Shown here: positions 11,563-22,652 of the stretch, one piece after another
How the letters are laid out: each line of letters opens with the position of its first letter
Numbering within the stretch: the stretch's first letter is position 1
Assembly: GCA_037176725.1 (NCBI GenBank)
Contig: JAZBRS010000057.1
Span: 88,991,501-89,055,500 of the forward strand
Length of the DNA stretch: 64,000 nt
From: Posidonia oceanica
Lineage: Eukaryota; Streptophyta; Magnoliopsida; Alismatales; Posidoniaceae
Reading direction: 5' to 3'
Notes under the pieces: generated by a model
What the model was told of the DNA's origin: nothing
Databases searched by the model: none
Seen by the model: only the letters and a program-made list of their open reading frames with translations
Position numbers and translations under genes: made by a program

Positions 11563-12409
11563 ATGTCTAAAGGAGAGTTTGTTGACCACCCCTAGACACA
11601 TTATTGAGCACATGGGAGGGAAATATTACCCATACTTTAAAGATGCCATTGGTGCATTAGATGGGATACACGTGCACTGTGTCGTAAAAAAGAGAGAGTA
11701 GATGGCATATGGGTATGGAAGGGACCCACACTACCCAAATTGTATTAGGTGTATATGATTTCAACATGAGATTCTTTTTGTATCAGCAAGTTAGGAGAGA
11801 ACGACACATAGCTGTAAGGTACTAAACCATGCTGTATCAAACCCCCAACATAATTTCCCACACCTTCCTGGAGGTTAGCTTGACAATTACCTACATAAAT
11901 TATATTTGTCATCCCTAATAAGTTCCAATCCTAATGATAATTTGTTCTTACATTACAGAAAATACTACCTAGTGGATGCTGGATATCCCAACAAAAAAAG
12001 TTATCTTGCTCCATATCGCACCATGCCTTATCATGTTGCCCAATTCCAACAGTCACAACCCAGAGGACATGAGGAGCATTTTAATCAGCTCCACTCATCA
12101 TTGCGAAATGTAATTGAACGTACCTTCGGTGTATTGAAGAAGCGATAGAATATTCTGAACTTTATGCCACCGTATGCTTATAGGAAAAAAGTGAGAATCG
12201 TTATTGTGTGCATGGTAATACACAACTTCATCATTGAGTAAAGGAAAATGGACGAGCTCCTAGAGGAGTCCGAGCTAGTTGATGATGTGTTAGTTGGAGA
12301 TGACGAAGTGCCAATTGTAGATGAAGAACCAACATCCATAGATGAATTCCATATAGGTGCATTCCGAGATAGTATACGTGATCAAATAGGTGAAACACGC
12401 GTTATTTAG
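11563..12409 (+). pseudogene. PIF/Harbinger transposase, 5'-truncated
   Basis: DDE transposase of the Harbinger (DDE_Tnp_4) family. The first acidic residue is in FKDAIGALDGIHV, the second in KYYLVDAGYPNKKSYLAPYR, and the glutamate in RNVIERTFGVLKKR; VCMVIHNFIIE and an acidic C-terminus follow. An intron probably lies at about 11870-11957, ending CTTACATTACAG just before KYYLVDAGY. Frameshifts occur after the first Asp; stops include TAG after LKKR (a Trp position) and TAA after FIIE (a Gln position). The 5' end is lost against the LTR fragment. The partner gene is the Myb/SANT-like ORF starting at 17857. The 257 bp to the copia insertion is AT-rich 3' sequence. Confidence 0.88.
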
Positions 12410-12666
12410 CTATAAGTAGTAATTGTGCAATGATTAAAAATAATTTGTGGAACTGTACAACAAGTTAACCTTATGTAATATTTGTGTAGTAGGTAGAATA
12501 TGTATTTCAACCATGACACTATTTTTGTAATATTTAAGTGACATTTGATATGTTATAATGAAATTCATTTTCATAGATTTTATAGCCTTATGCCCTTTGT
12601 TTGAGTTTTTTCCTTACTGAAGGATTACTTGTTCATAATGTTGGTGAATGCTTGTTTATTTCTAAC

Positions 12667-12808
12667 AGTTAGAGATGATAGATGTAAATGGGTTAATGGG
12701 TTATTGGATATCTAATTAGTATAGGGTTTTCAATCTCTCCTATATATATGTATCTACACATATGTAATAAAGATATATCACTTTTCTCTCTGTCTTTCAC
12801 CTTCAACA
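12667..12808 (+). repeat. 5' LTR of copia element
   Basis: 142 bp, ending CTTCAACA. The first base is A where the 3' LTR has T, so the canonical TG start is mutated. A short AT-rich stretch TATATATATG precedes AATAAAG, consistent with promoter and polyadenylation signals in a very small LTR. Confidence 0.93.
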
Positions 12809-12822
12809 TGGTACCAGAGCCC
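12809..12822 (+). promoter_or_regulatory. Primer-binding site, initiator tRNA-Met type
   Basis: TGGTACCAGAGCCC directly follows the 5' LTR. It is a near match to the plant initiator tRNA-Met complement (TGGTATCAGAGCC) that copia elements use. Confidence 0.9.
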
Positions 12823-13445
12823 AGATAAAACCATAGGCAGCCGTCATAGCCACCACCCGACACTGCCGGCCTGCACCAGGCCCTCACCCGCTGCTGACAA
12901 CCCCTGCAGGGCCCTTCCCGCAGTCTACCCATCCCCTCCCGGCCCTCCCGTGGCGTGTCCAGGCCTCTCGACCCCCACTGTTGGTGCCGTCTAGGCCTCT
13001 CAGCCCCACCCGCCGACTTCGTCCAGCCCTTTTGGCCCTCCACCGGATCTATCCAGGCCTCCCGGCCCTCCATCGGAACTGTCCAGGCTCCTCCCACCCT
13101 TCGCCACGCCCAGCAGGACCATCAAGGCCCTCCGTCGGCTCCAGTCGGCCAATCCAGACCTTCCGTCGGCTCTGTTCTGACCCTCCATCGGCCCTACAGC
13201 CCTCTTCCGGCGCATGCCTCGCTGCCTGTAAGGGTTCCAATCTTCCTCCATCTAGTATAGAGGGGCAGTCCAGCCCCTCCCGTGCCGTCGTCCGATGGTT
13301 CAAGCCATGTTTTAGGCCCCTCATTCATCTCCAGTCCAGTTGTGTGTGGATACGTCACATCCACACGTATTGGTGAGCAATCCGGTTCACATATCTGTTA
13401 TTTTCAGATCATATATTGGTGTTATTTTTCCATTTGCAATCTAGT
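12823..13445 (+). other. Copia untranslated leader
   Basis: A C-rich leader with loose repeats of CCAGGCCTCCCGGCCCTCC-like units (12955-13200). Long ORFs on both strands here follow from the base composition and show no family features. Confidence 0.7.
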
Positions 13446-14744
13446 ATGGCCTCTCGGGAGTCAATGGTTAAGCATCTCAGTGGCACTTCTGAGAAACTCA
13501 ATGGCACAAACTATCTCCTCTGGTCCCAAAGCTTCGAAACCTTCATCGTTGCACATCGAAAATTGAAGTATCTTACACAGCCTCCTCCGGATAGTAAAGA
13601 TTCTGCATATGAAGATTGGTGTGCTGATGATGCAGCTATTGTGACATGGCTTGGGAACAGTATGGAACAGTCAATTGCACGTGGTGTTATGTTACTGAGG
13701 CCAACCAAGAAGATCTAGGATACATGTTGACTCATGTATGGTTACGGGAAGAACATCTCCCGGGTTTTCGAGGTCTATGAGCAGTTGTTCACCATCCGTC
13801 AATGTGAACATTCTATACAGGAGCACTTTACTCATTTACGTGCCTTACTTGATGAGCTTGAGATGTATCAACCTCTTACCGGCGATGTCAGTCAGATGAA
13901 AAGGTATCGGGAAGAGCTTGCAGTATCTATCTATCTCTTCAGTTTAAATTCAGATCTCAGTTCACAGATTCGCGGACAGATTTTGGGTGCCGACAGTCTT
14001 CCCGATTTACAGACGGCTTTCTCCAAGGCATTATGGGTTTCCACAGGGACTTCTACTTCAGCTCCAGAATCATCTACGATGGTTGCTATTAGGGGACGTG
14101 GCCGTGGAGGTTACCGTGGCAATGGATGTGGTCATTCTGATAGCGGTGGACGTCCAAAATGCTCACATTGTGGCCGATTGGGACATCGAGTAGACCAATG
14201 TTGGGATTTGAATGGTAGACCACATACAGCACATGTTACTACTGAGTCACCACCTCCGGCCTCGACTAGTGACGACCAGACCTTTACTGTGTCTCAGGCT
14301 GACTATGAGCGGCTCTTACAGCTAAAGGTCACTGACTTCGCTGCCACTGCTACCCGGGCTACCTCCTCAGGTACTAGTGCTCTCCTTGCATCCAAGAATC
14401 CTTCCTGGATTATTGATTCCGGTGCCTCCTCCCATATGTTAGGTATAAGAAATTTGTTTACTCGTTTGTCTCAGCTTTCTGATATTCGGTCTGTAGCAAT
14501 TGCTGATGGTCGGTCTTGTCATGTCTTAGGTGAAGGGGTTGTGCAGGCCTCTTCACAATCGTCTCTTGAAAATGACCTTTTTGTGCCTGATTTTCCTGTT
14601 AATCTCTTATCAATTAGTGCTATTACGAAACAGTTACATTGTTATGTAACCTTCTTTCCCTTCCATTGCACTTTTCAGGATTTGCAGATGGGAAGGAGGA
14701 TTGGTTTGGGCCGTGAACGAGGCAATGGTGTGTACCTACTGTGA
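13446..14744 (+). pseudogene. Copia gag and protease
   Basis: Starts MASRESMVKHLSGTSEKLNG, a typical copia Gag start. The UBN2-type Gag region follows, broken after LLRPTKKI by a TAG at 13716-13718 (a Trp position) and a TGA shortly after. Gag resumes at about 13734 with MYGYGKNISRVFEVY and EHFTHLRALLDELE. The zinc knuckle CSHCGRLGHRVDQC (C-x2-C-x4-H-x4-C) is intact, and the protease has WIIDSGASSHM. A frameshift near 14741 separates it from integrase. Confidence 0.9.
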
Positions 14745-15997
14745 GTGATGATATACCTCATGGATTAGCTTCTGTGGCATCCACGTTTGAGCCTTCTTCT
14801 TTGTGGCACTACCGGTTAGGTCATCCATCCCATCAGAAGCTACGACAGGCTTTACCTTGGTGTTCTGTTTCTCAGTTTGATTGTGAGTCTTGTCAATTAG
14901 GTAAGCATCATCGTGCTTCCTTTCGACATGTGCGTCTTGTATCGAGTTCTACTCCATTTGAGTTAGTCCATTGTGATGTCTGGGGTCCAGTCAGAGTCCC
15001 ATCAATGTCTGGTCATCGATATTATATAGTTTTTATTGATGATTTTTCGCAAGTGTCTTGGGTATATTTACTTAAAGATCGTGGTCATATCTATGATGTA
15101 CTCAGAACATTTCTTATAGAAATAAAAAATCAGTTTGCTAGTACTCCAAAGTTTTTGCGTACTGATAATGCACTAGAATTTGTCCAATCCAAAATTGCAT
15201 CTTATTGTGCTTCATTAGGAATTATACATCAGACTTCGTGTCCCCACACTTCCCAACGAAAAGGGGTCACGGAACGCAAGCATAAGCACATATTGGATGT
15301 TACTCGTACTATTATGCTTCATATGCATGTTTCAAAATATCTATGGTCAGATGCTGTTCTAACTGCTACATACCTCATAAATAGAATGCCTTCTGCCCCT
15401 CTAGGAGGTGAGGTCCCTCTCCATCGTCTCAAACCTAACACACCTGTATTCACTTTACCTCCTCAGGTGTTTGGGTGTGTTGCCTTTGTTCAGGACCTCT
15501 CTCCTGGTATGGATAAACTGTCTCCTAGATCTATCAAGTGCATCTTTGTGGGGTATTCTAGAACTCAAAGGGGTTATCGCTGTTTTCATCCTCTTACTCG
15601 GCGATATTTTGTTTCGGCTGATGTCACTTTCTTTGAGTCCATGTGTTATTATGATGAATCTCCACCGCCGGTTGAGTCTGTTCCCCTTCCATCTGTTGTT
15701 GAGTCTCAGGATGTTGATTCACCAGGTACCTCCACTGTGCATAAAGAAGTCTCTCGTCCCTTGCAGGTATATCACCGCCGTCAGACCACACCAGTGCCTC
15801 TCACGACAGAACCGGCCTCCTCTACAAATGCAAATCCGCCTACCAGTTTGTTAGATCTTCCTATTGCTCTTTGGAAAGGTACTCGCTCTTCCACTACTCA
15901 TCCCATCTCAAATTTTGTTTCATATGACTCGCTTCATCCTCATTTTCGTAGTTTTGCCTTGTCACTTTCTTCAAAGTCCCTTCCCAGGAATCATTAG
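14741..15997 (+). pseudogene. Copia integrase
   Basis: Opens with the GAG-pre-integrase zinc finger region (LWHYRLGHPSHQKL, then CESCQLGKHHRASF), followed by the integrase core: HCDVWGPV (first Asp), FLRTDNALEFV (second Asp) and KGVTERKHKHILD (Glu). The chain ends at an in-frame TAG at 15995-15997; the frame is unchanged across this stop into RT, so only one substitution separates them. The enzyme would insert the cDNA; this copy is truncated. Confidence 0.92.
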
Positions 15998-16030
15998 GAG
16001 GTATTATCCCTTCCTCACTGGAAGGTTGCC

Positions 16031-17480
16031 ATGGATGAGGAGATCACTGCATTGACCACTCGTGGCACTTGGGAGTTGGTGCCCCACACTGTTGGAGCTA
16101 CAATAGTCACCTGTCAATGGGTCTACACAGTCAAGTACAGAGCAGATGGCAGCATCGATAGATACAAAGCCAGATTGGTTGCTCGTGGGTTCACGCAGAC
16201 TTATGGAGTTGATTATGAAGAGACCTTCTCTCTAGTTGCCTGTCTCAATTCCATCAGGGTTATTTTGTCTCTTGCTTTCAACAACTCTTGGGATATATGC
16301 CAATTAGATGTTAAAAATGCATTCTTGTATGGTGATCTGACTGAGTCTGTACTTATGGAGCAACCTCCAGGTTATGTTGCTCAGGGGGAGGATCTAGTAT
16401 GCAGACTGAAGAAGGCAATTTATGGCCTAAAACAGAGTCCTCGAGCCTGGTTTGAGAAGTTCAGTCAAATGGTTATAGCTAGCGGATTCCAGAGATGTGT
16501 TGTTGATCACTTGATATTTTATAGAAAAGCCACCTCCGACTGTGTTCTTCTAGCAGTATATGTTGATGACATATTAGTGACAGGCAGTGATACAAAAGGG
16601 ATTGCAGATGTTAAAGCACATCTTCAAACTCAGTTCGTCACTAAAGATATGGGCAAGCCACGATATTTTCTTGGCATTGAGTTCGCATATGCAAATGGGA
16701 AGATGGCACTGTCCCAGAGGAAGTATGTTCTAGATCTCTTACAAGAAACAGGTCTTCTGGGGTGCAAACCAGAGAGTACTCCGATTGAGCAGACACCTGC
16801 TTTCTGGGACACTAGTTCAGATTTGTTAGAGGACCCTGGTCAGTACAGAAGATTGATTGGGAAACTCATATATTTGATAGTGACTCAGCCTGATATTTCA
16901 TATGCAGTCAGTCTATTGAGCCAGTTCATGCATGAGCCCAGGAGAGTACACTGGATTGGAGCTCTACGTGTTCTATCTTATGTCAAAGGTGCTCCAGGTA
17001 GAGGTTTAGTCTACAAAAGAAATGGCCATATGAAGATCACTGCTTACTCAGATTCAGGGTATGCAGGGGACCGAGGAGATAGAAAATCTACATCTAGTTT
17101 CTGTACCTATGTAGGAGACAACCTAGTCACTTGGCGGAGCAAGAAGCAAAATGTGGTGTCAAGATCCAGTGCTGAAGCAGATATAGATCCATGGCTTAGA
17201 CAGTATGTGAGATGATGTGGATCTAGTCATTTTTGGTGGAGCTTGGGTTTGGTGTTGAGCTACCCATGGCTATGCATTGTGATAATAAGGCAACCATATT
17301 TATTGCAAAAAATTCGACCTTTCATGAACGCACAAAGCACATGATTGTCACTATGTGAGAGATCTAGTAATGAAGGGGATTATTTCTACACCTTACACTC
17401 AGTCTTCAGAGCAGCTTGCTGACATTTTCACAAAGAGATTAAGTGTTGGTGTTTTTGTCCTTGTATACCAAGCTGGGCAT
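16031..17480 (+). pseudogene. Copia reverse transcriptase and RNase H
   Basis: RT motifs are VARGFTQTYGVDYEETF, LDVKNAFLYGDL, PPGYV, YGLKQSPRAWFEKF and the active site LAVYVDDILVTG. RNase H starts at TAYSDSGYAGDRGDRKST and keeps SRSSAEAD. The frame is open from 16031 to 17215, then shifts; the rest of RNase H and the C-terminus (an AMHCDNKATIFIA-like stretch near 17270) is in other frames. Although the longest intact part of the copy, it lacks a clean C-terminal RNase H. Confidence 0.92.
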
Positions 17481-17499
17481 GATTGATATGTATGCTCCA

Positions 17500-17654
17500 G
17501 CTTGAGGGGGAGTGTTAGAGATGATAGATGTAAACGGGTTAATGGGTTATTGGATATCTAAGTAGTCTAGGGTTTCCAATCTCTCCTATATATATGTATC
17601 TACACATATGCAATAAAGATATATCACTTTTCTCTCTGTCTTTCACCTTCAACA
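17500..17654 (+). repeat. Polypurine tract and 3' LTR of copia element
   Basis: The purine tract GCTTGAGGGGGAG ends at 17512, directly before the LTR start TGTTAGAGATG at 17513. The 142-bp LTR ends CTTCAACA at 17654 and is followed by the target duplication ctaac. Confidence 0.93.
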
Positions 17655-17856
17655 CTAACTATTTGAAAGCTTGTTATTTTCAAATAGAATTGCAGCATTT
17701 TATTCCTCTTTCTTCCTCTTGTTGTATTATACTTCTTGTGTGGTTGTGTATCTCAAATGCAAATAATTTATCTATGCAAGAACTTATTTTAAGTTCCCTA
17801 AAATTTGCCACTTTTATTACTATATATTACAATGTAGGTCAAACATAGACATTGAC

Positions 17857-18379
17857 ATGAAATTTAATGATTTCATCAATTTGTGCATAGTTACTAATAC
17901 CGACCATATTGTGACAATTTCTACTTGTATTGAGCAAACAACAAATGACAAGGGTGTACCACCAGCACCAGCACCAGCACTAGCAAATTCTTTCCAGACT
18001 CGTGGTGGAAGGCTCGGTCCAGGAGGAAGACTAAGGGGTGGAAGCCTTCCCATAGAAAATTCACCCACTTCACCGTACCAAAAGGCCGAATGGGATGATG
18101 GACTGGTGGAAGTCTTCCTTGACTTATGCATTGACCTTGCACAGGTTGGTCGTATGACAGGTTTCCATCTGGATGCTCGGGGGTATGTGTTACTTGATAC
18201 CAAGTTCAAAGAGAAGACAGGACTAACCCGCACCTGTGCACAACTAAAGAACAAGTTTAAGAAACTTAGGAAGGATTGGCAAGTGTGGGGAACTTTGTTT
18301 AATCAAACTGGAAAGGGTTGAAACAACCTCAGACAAACTTGAGATGGAGTGGACAATGAATGGTGGCAGAACATGAAAG
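17857..18379 (+). pseudogene. Harbinger-associated Myb/SANT-like gene, exon 1
   Basis: After a low-complexity Pro/Ala and Gly/Arg-rich start comes the Myb/SANT-like DNA-binding domain (Myb_DNA-bind_3 type): KAEWDDGLVEVFLDLCIDL, then TCAQLKNKFKKLRKDWQVW. Two TGA stops follow within 40 bp, at a Trp and an Arg position. The exon is cut at 18379 by element C (TSD gaaag) and resumes at 57140. Such proteins are the second ORF of PIF/Harbinger elements and help the transposase bind and enter the nucleus. The upstream 200 bp is AT-rich. The start codon is the first in frame; a more upstream exon is possible. Confidence 0.85.
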
Positions 18380-19653
18380 TGTAGACACCCTACTTTTGAC
18401 TCCTGTTTAATGACTCTCTCTCTGGTGGAATATGACCTAGAAAACCTACACAAACCCTAGGTTAAACCTCACATTTAAAACCAAGATCAAACTCTCCCAC
18501 AAAACCCTAGAAAACCCTAGGAACCCAAAACCCTAAACTCTCCCATAAAACCCTAGAAAACTCTAGGAATCCCACCTAAACCCAAAACCCTAAACTCTCC
18601 CATAAAACCCTAGAATTTAAACCTAAGCCCATTTCATCATCTTTTTCTCTTTTTCTCCATCTTCTTTCTTTTTCTCTTTCTTCCTGTCTTTCTTTCATTT
18701 CTTCATTTTTCTTTTCTACACTCCAACAGCACCCTCCTCCTCACCTTTTTTCTCTTTTATTTTGTTTTATTTTATTTACTTTTATTTTCTTTTTCTACTT
18801 CTTTCTCTTCCTCCTCACCTTTTTTCTCTTTTATTTTATTTACTTTTATTTTCTTTTCTTTTTCTACTTCTTTCTCTTCCTCCTCACCTTCCTCCCCCTC
18901 CTCTCTTTTTCTTTCTTTTCATTTCTTTCTTATTTCTCTACGTGCAGCCCACACTCCCTCCTTCCTCTCTTCTTTATTTTTCTTTATTTTTCTTTATTTT
19001 TCTTCTCTTCTTCCTCTTCTTTTCTTCTGGTTTTTCCTCACACCCATGATTTTCCCTCCTTCCCACAACTCCTTCTCTTCTCCTTCTTCCTCCAACTGCC
19101 ACGACCACACCCCCCCACAAACCCCCCCCCCCCCCCCCACGAAGGGGAACCACCTTCACCACTTCACGACTGCCAAAAAAAACTGGAACCATCACACACA
19201 TTCACGACACCATTTTTTGCAACCCGGACAACACACAAACCTCTACTCCTTCTTCTTCCAGCAACTGCAACTTCTCCCTACTCACTGCAACCTCCGCACA
19301 CAGACATCACATGCAAGAAGGAGGGCTCACGGAGAGGAGAAAAAACAGAAAACCTTCACAGAAGAACCCACCTCTCTTTTTTTCACAACAGAGACGCAAC
19401 CCACCTTCCTCACAGGCCTTCCTCACTCTCTTCTCCTTCCTCACGACACATAGGAGCAACCCAAGAGGAGAAGAAACCCAACAGCAAAACCCAAAAAAAA
19501 GAAGAAAAGAATAACCTAGGAGAGAGAACCCAACTGCACCCACTCCTCCACTGCACCACTTCCTTCCCTCCTTCTTCCTCTTCCCTTTTGGAACCTCCAC
19601 CCTCCACAGAGCCACCGTGAGAGCCCAGAGAGCAACAGAGAGGAGGAGAGTTA
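18380..19653 (+). repeat. Element C 5' LTR, left part
   Basis: First 1274 bp of the LTR, ending at the element B insertion; agtta (19649-19653) is the duplicated target and recurs at 39191-39195. It comprises a telobox cluster, then about 450 bp of pyrimidine-rich DNA, then a C-rich run near 19117-19138 that is much shorter in the 3' LTR. Apparent ORFs on either strand here are composition artefacts. Confidence 0.93.
18452..18612 (+). promoter_or_regulatory. Cluster of seven telobox motifs (AAACCCTA) in element C LTR
   Basis: AAACCCTA occurs at about 18452, 18502, 18512, 18528, 18548, 18584 and 18604, within the first 240 bp of the LTR. The same cluster is in the 3' LTR (from about 52805). 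Teloboxes are bound by plant TRB-type proteins and occur in promoters. Here they are spaced irregularly and mixed with variants, so it is not a telomere array. Confidence 0.75.
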
Positions 19654-20285
19654 TGTAGATATCCTATTTTCGCATTTCTGACAGTTCTTTTTGAGGATAG
19701 AAACCTTGAGGCGCCCCAAGTCTCTTGCCTAAGTTTTGATAACACATCTTTCAGATATTCCTTGACTTCTTTAAAGCATCACTTGATCCTACCTTGACTC
19801 AGGTTGTTGGCTGTGGCAGAGCTAACTCACTCAAGCTCATGACAAGTCCGAGTACCCTAGGTATCCTTTGCTTCTACTCAGATTCGTGGCAAATTTGAGT
19901 TAACAGAGATGCCTCCTTGATTTCATAGACTATCTATGGTTTCCCGGCCTTCTATCTTGTTTCCTCTGATCAGAACCCGGAAAAAGGACTGGAAATGACC
20001 TAAGCTTGATAGTAGCCAGTTAGGGAGGCAACTCAGGTAGTTGCCTCCTAGAGAGGCGACTAAGACCGTCGCCCATTGCCTCGCCGACTGCCTCAGAAGC
20101 CGACATCAGAGGCAGCCCAGTCAAAAGCCATCTGAGAAGGCGACCCACGAGGATGCCAACTAGAAAGGCGACTGGGCGATCGTGGGTAGTGGTTGCTCAC
20201 CACGATCCCCTCAACCCTCAGGCGCTAGAGCATCAGGCGGTTGAGCAGTTGCGGAATTGCCCCGGTCTTCCCCACGATCCTTGAC

Positions 20286-20545
20286 GATTAGGCGTCACTC
20301 CATGCGGCGACTAACAATCGTGGCTCCCCTGAACCATTTTTCTACAGTTATTTCCCACTACCCCTCAACCGTTAGGCACCAGCTCCGTCGGCGACTAACA
20401 ATCGTGGCTCCCCTTAACCGCTTTTCCACAGTTATTTCCCACTACCCCCTCAACCGTTAGGCGCCAGTTCAGCCGGCGACTAACAATTGTGGCCTCGTTC
20501 CCAAGTCTTCCCACACTTTGACTGAGCGGTTGCTAGCTTTAGGCA
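20286..20545 (+). repeat. 85-bp tandem repeat with hairpin in element B LTR
   Basis: Units start at 20286, 20371 and 20456, with a fourth partial copy near 20534. Each carries an inverted pair such as GTTAGGCGCC (20456-20465) and GGCGACTAAC (20475-20484). The 3' LTR has the same array at about 38205-38480. Confidence 0.85.
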
Positions 20546-20625
20546 CCAGCTCAACTAGTGACTAACCCTAATTGCCACTTTTCTAGAATTTTCTGAACTC
20601 CAACCATCCTCACCCTCCTAAAGTC

Positions 20626-20633
20626 TATAAATA
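20626..20633 (+). promoter_or_regulatory. TATA box of element B 5' LTR
   Basis: TATAAATA lies about 620 bp before the LTR end and is followed by a plausible start region. In the 3' LTR the same place (38545-38552) reads TAGAAATA. Confidence 0.6.
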
Positions 20634-21256
20634 GACCCCCTAGGCCAGTGGTTTGGGAGTCGGAATTTTAAAGAGAGAAATCCCCCAGTCAGAATTTTGT
20701 GGAACCACCCTGTCAGTGTTAAGTTTCCACCTTCAAGAGCTAGAGTCTTCAACTTAGAAGCTCTATCCCCCAATTCCCATCTTCATCCCAAGGATTCTTA
20801 GCTACGTCGGAGCTCCGACCGTGCCTCCTTTCAACTTCATTGCATTCAGTATAAGGGTGAAAGGGAGTATCTTCCTCCAATCTAATTTCTCATTGCATTT
20901 TTACATTCCTTAGCATAGGACCCATAGCATGTGCATGCGGGGAACAATCCCTGGTCAGTATTTGTTTTCTTTTAGTCATGTCATTTCGTTCACTTCGGTT
21001 GCTGACTACTACACTTGAGCTAATTTAGATCTATGTCATTTTGTTTTGAAGAAAAGGAAGGAGCTTACGTAACACGAGGGAGCCGCTAGACGACATCCAG
21101 CCGTCGATCTAGTGGTCCGAGGACCCACATCATCATCATCTCCCCCCAAGGTGTCTTGTCTACCCAAAGGCGAGTGGCGATCACAAAAGTTGACGACGTA
21201 CGTGGTGGCGCAGTCATCTTCTCAAACACCCCCCAAATTCCACACTGCAGAAAAAG

Positions 21257-21273
21257 TGGCGATCACGGTGGGA
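21257..21273 (+). promoter_or_regulatory. Primer-binding site of element B
   Basis: TGGCGATCACGGTGGGA begins 7 bp after the LTR end. The tRNA is not identified here. The LTR itself has TGGCGATCAC at 21175-21184. Confidence 0.6.
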
Positions 21274-22652
21274 CTCGGCTTTAGGCAACCCTCGTGCTAC
21301 GTAAGCAAGTTTCATCCTTCCTTTCCCCTTTCATTTTCGTAGATCTAAGTGTAGTTTTCGGTTTGGTAACCGTGCGTTTAGGTTTTCACGGTACCCCAGA
21401 CCATCTTTCTGTTTTTTTTCCTGTTTCTAACATCAGTAAAATCCCCAACTCCAACAACTGGGGCTAATTTACTGAGGTTAGAAGACTATGCTGTAAGCTG
21501 CCTGTCCTAGCTGCTCCTACAGAGGGCGACTGACAAAGACGCCATTTACACAGGCGACTTCACCAGTCCGTTTTTTTATTGCAGATCTTTGGTTTTTCTT
21601 GCTGTATTCTGTGCTATATTTTTAGATCTGCAGTAGCATAAGAAAAAAAAAATTAAAAACAACTCTCCATGTCCACTGTGTTTTAGTTTTTTTAATAGTT
21701 TTTAGATTTGCTTGTATCCACCATTAAGGTGGAAACTAATTGTCTAATATTATAGTGGAAGTTCCATGAGGTAGTCTTCCTCTAGCTAGAACAATTAACC
21801 TGAGCGAACCCGGGCCAGTGCAAGTCACTCTCCCATATTCAGTGTTGATTGCAATAGCTGGAAAAAGATCTCAAGGTGTCCTAAGTTTTATTATTGACTC
21901 CTCTGCCTCCTTGAGTCAATATTAAGGCTTGGTAGATACTTTATGCTTTGATATTTCGTGTTTGTTTATTGCTTTATGGTTTGTTAAGTGCCGAGCCTAA
22001 GGACAGAATCCTAGGTGGAGGATCCCTCTTTAGAGAGACAAGCCCCCCATCTAGGCCTCTCTTGGTGGACCCTAGAGAAGGTCAAGGAGGAGTACCTTAA
22101 AGCCAACCAATCCCAATTACTTGTGACCCACGCAGGTTTAATTAATCAATCCAATAATTAAACACTTAAACAAGTAAAAGCAACGCATTGTTTGAAACTT
22201 GTTCTCATTTTTCTTTTCTAACTGTTGCGTGGTTTGTCCAAGACAGACGTGGTTTGCTGACTGAACAAGAGGCACAGCTGCCCGTTCAGGAGGCGCCTCG
22301 CTCAACCGCCAGTGCAATCGGCGACTTGTCCGGCCGCCTGTAAAACAGGCGACTACAGGGGGACCTTACGTTTCAATGCCTTGCTTGCAAGGATCTATGC
22401 ATGTTACTGTTCACGAGGTGGTAAGCTCGAACTATTTTAATCTTTGTTAATTTTCTTTCATTCCATCGAGTCTGTATTAATTAGTGTTACTTGAGTTTGT
22501 AATTTCCTTTCAATCTTCTGTAATAGTCTAGAAAGCAAAAAAGAAAAGAAAAAAAAAAGCAAAAGCAAAAAAACAAAGAAAAAGCAAAAGCAAAAAAGCA
22601 AAAAAAAAAGAAAAAAAGAAAATACAAAAAAAAAAACAAAAAGAAAGGAAAA
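21274..22652 (+). other. Element B untranslated leader
   Basis: No supportable ORF. It contains GGCGAC-type motifs in inverted pairs (21519-21560 and 22285-22345), a stretch of ordinary AT-rich DNA, and an A-rich tract with AAAGCAAAAA repeats (22530-22650) directly before the gag ATG. Confidence 0.75.

Larger units (their letters stand above)
12667..17654 (+). mobile_element. Ty1/copia LTR retrotransposon, complete but mutated
   Basis: Two 142-bp LTRs flank a 4.7-kb interior, with 5-bp target duplications ctaac at 12662-12666 and 17655-17659. It inserted between the Harbinger transposase and its Myb-like partner. The domain order Gag, protease, integrase, RT, RNase H is that of Ty1/copia. 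The LTRs differ at about six positions, so insertion is not recent. The polyprotein has several stops and frameshifts. I cannot fix the copia lineage from memory. Confidence 0.95.
19654..21249 (+). repeat. Element B 5' LTR
   Basis: 1596 bp, TG...CA. Over the first ~560 bp I count about 27 differences from the 3' LTR (roughly 5%), mostly transitions. It is dense in GGCGAC/GGCGCC motifs, many in inverted pairs. It contains a TATA box, an 85-bp tandem repeat and, 75 bp before its end, a copy of the PBS core. Confidence 0.95.

Noticed and set aside
12693..13376. Overlapping Arg/Pro/Gly-rich ORFs on both strands
   Set aside because: They sit in the C-rich copia leader between PBS and gag and reflect base composition.
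18452..18612. Possible interstitial telomere
   Set aside because: AAACCCTA units are irregularly spaced and mixed with CCCTAGAAAA variants; no perfect TTTAGGG tandem array exists.
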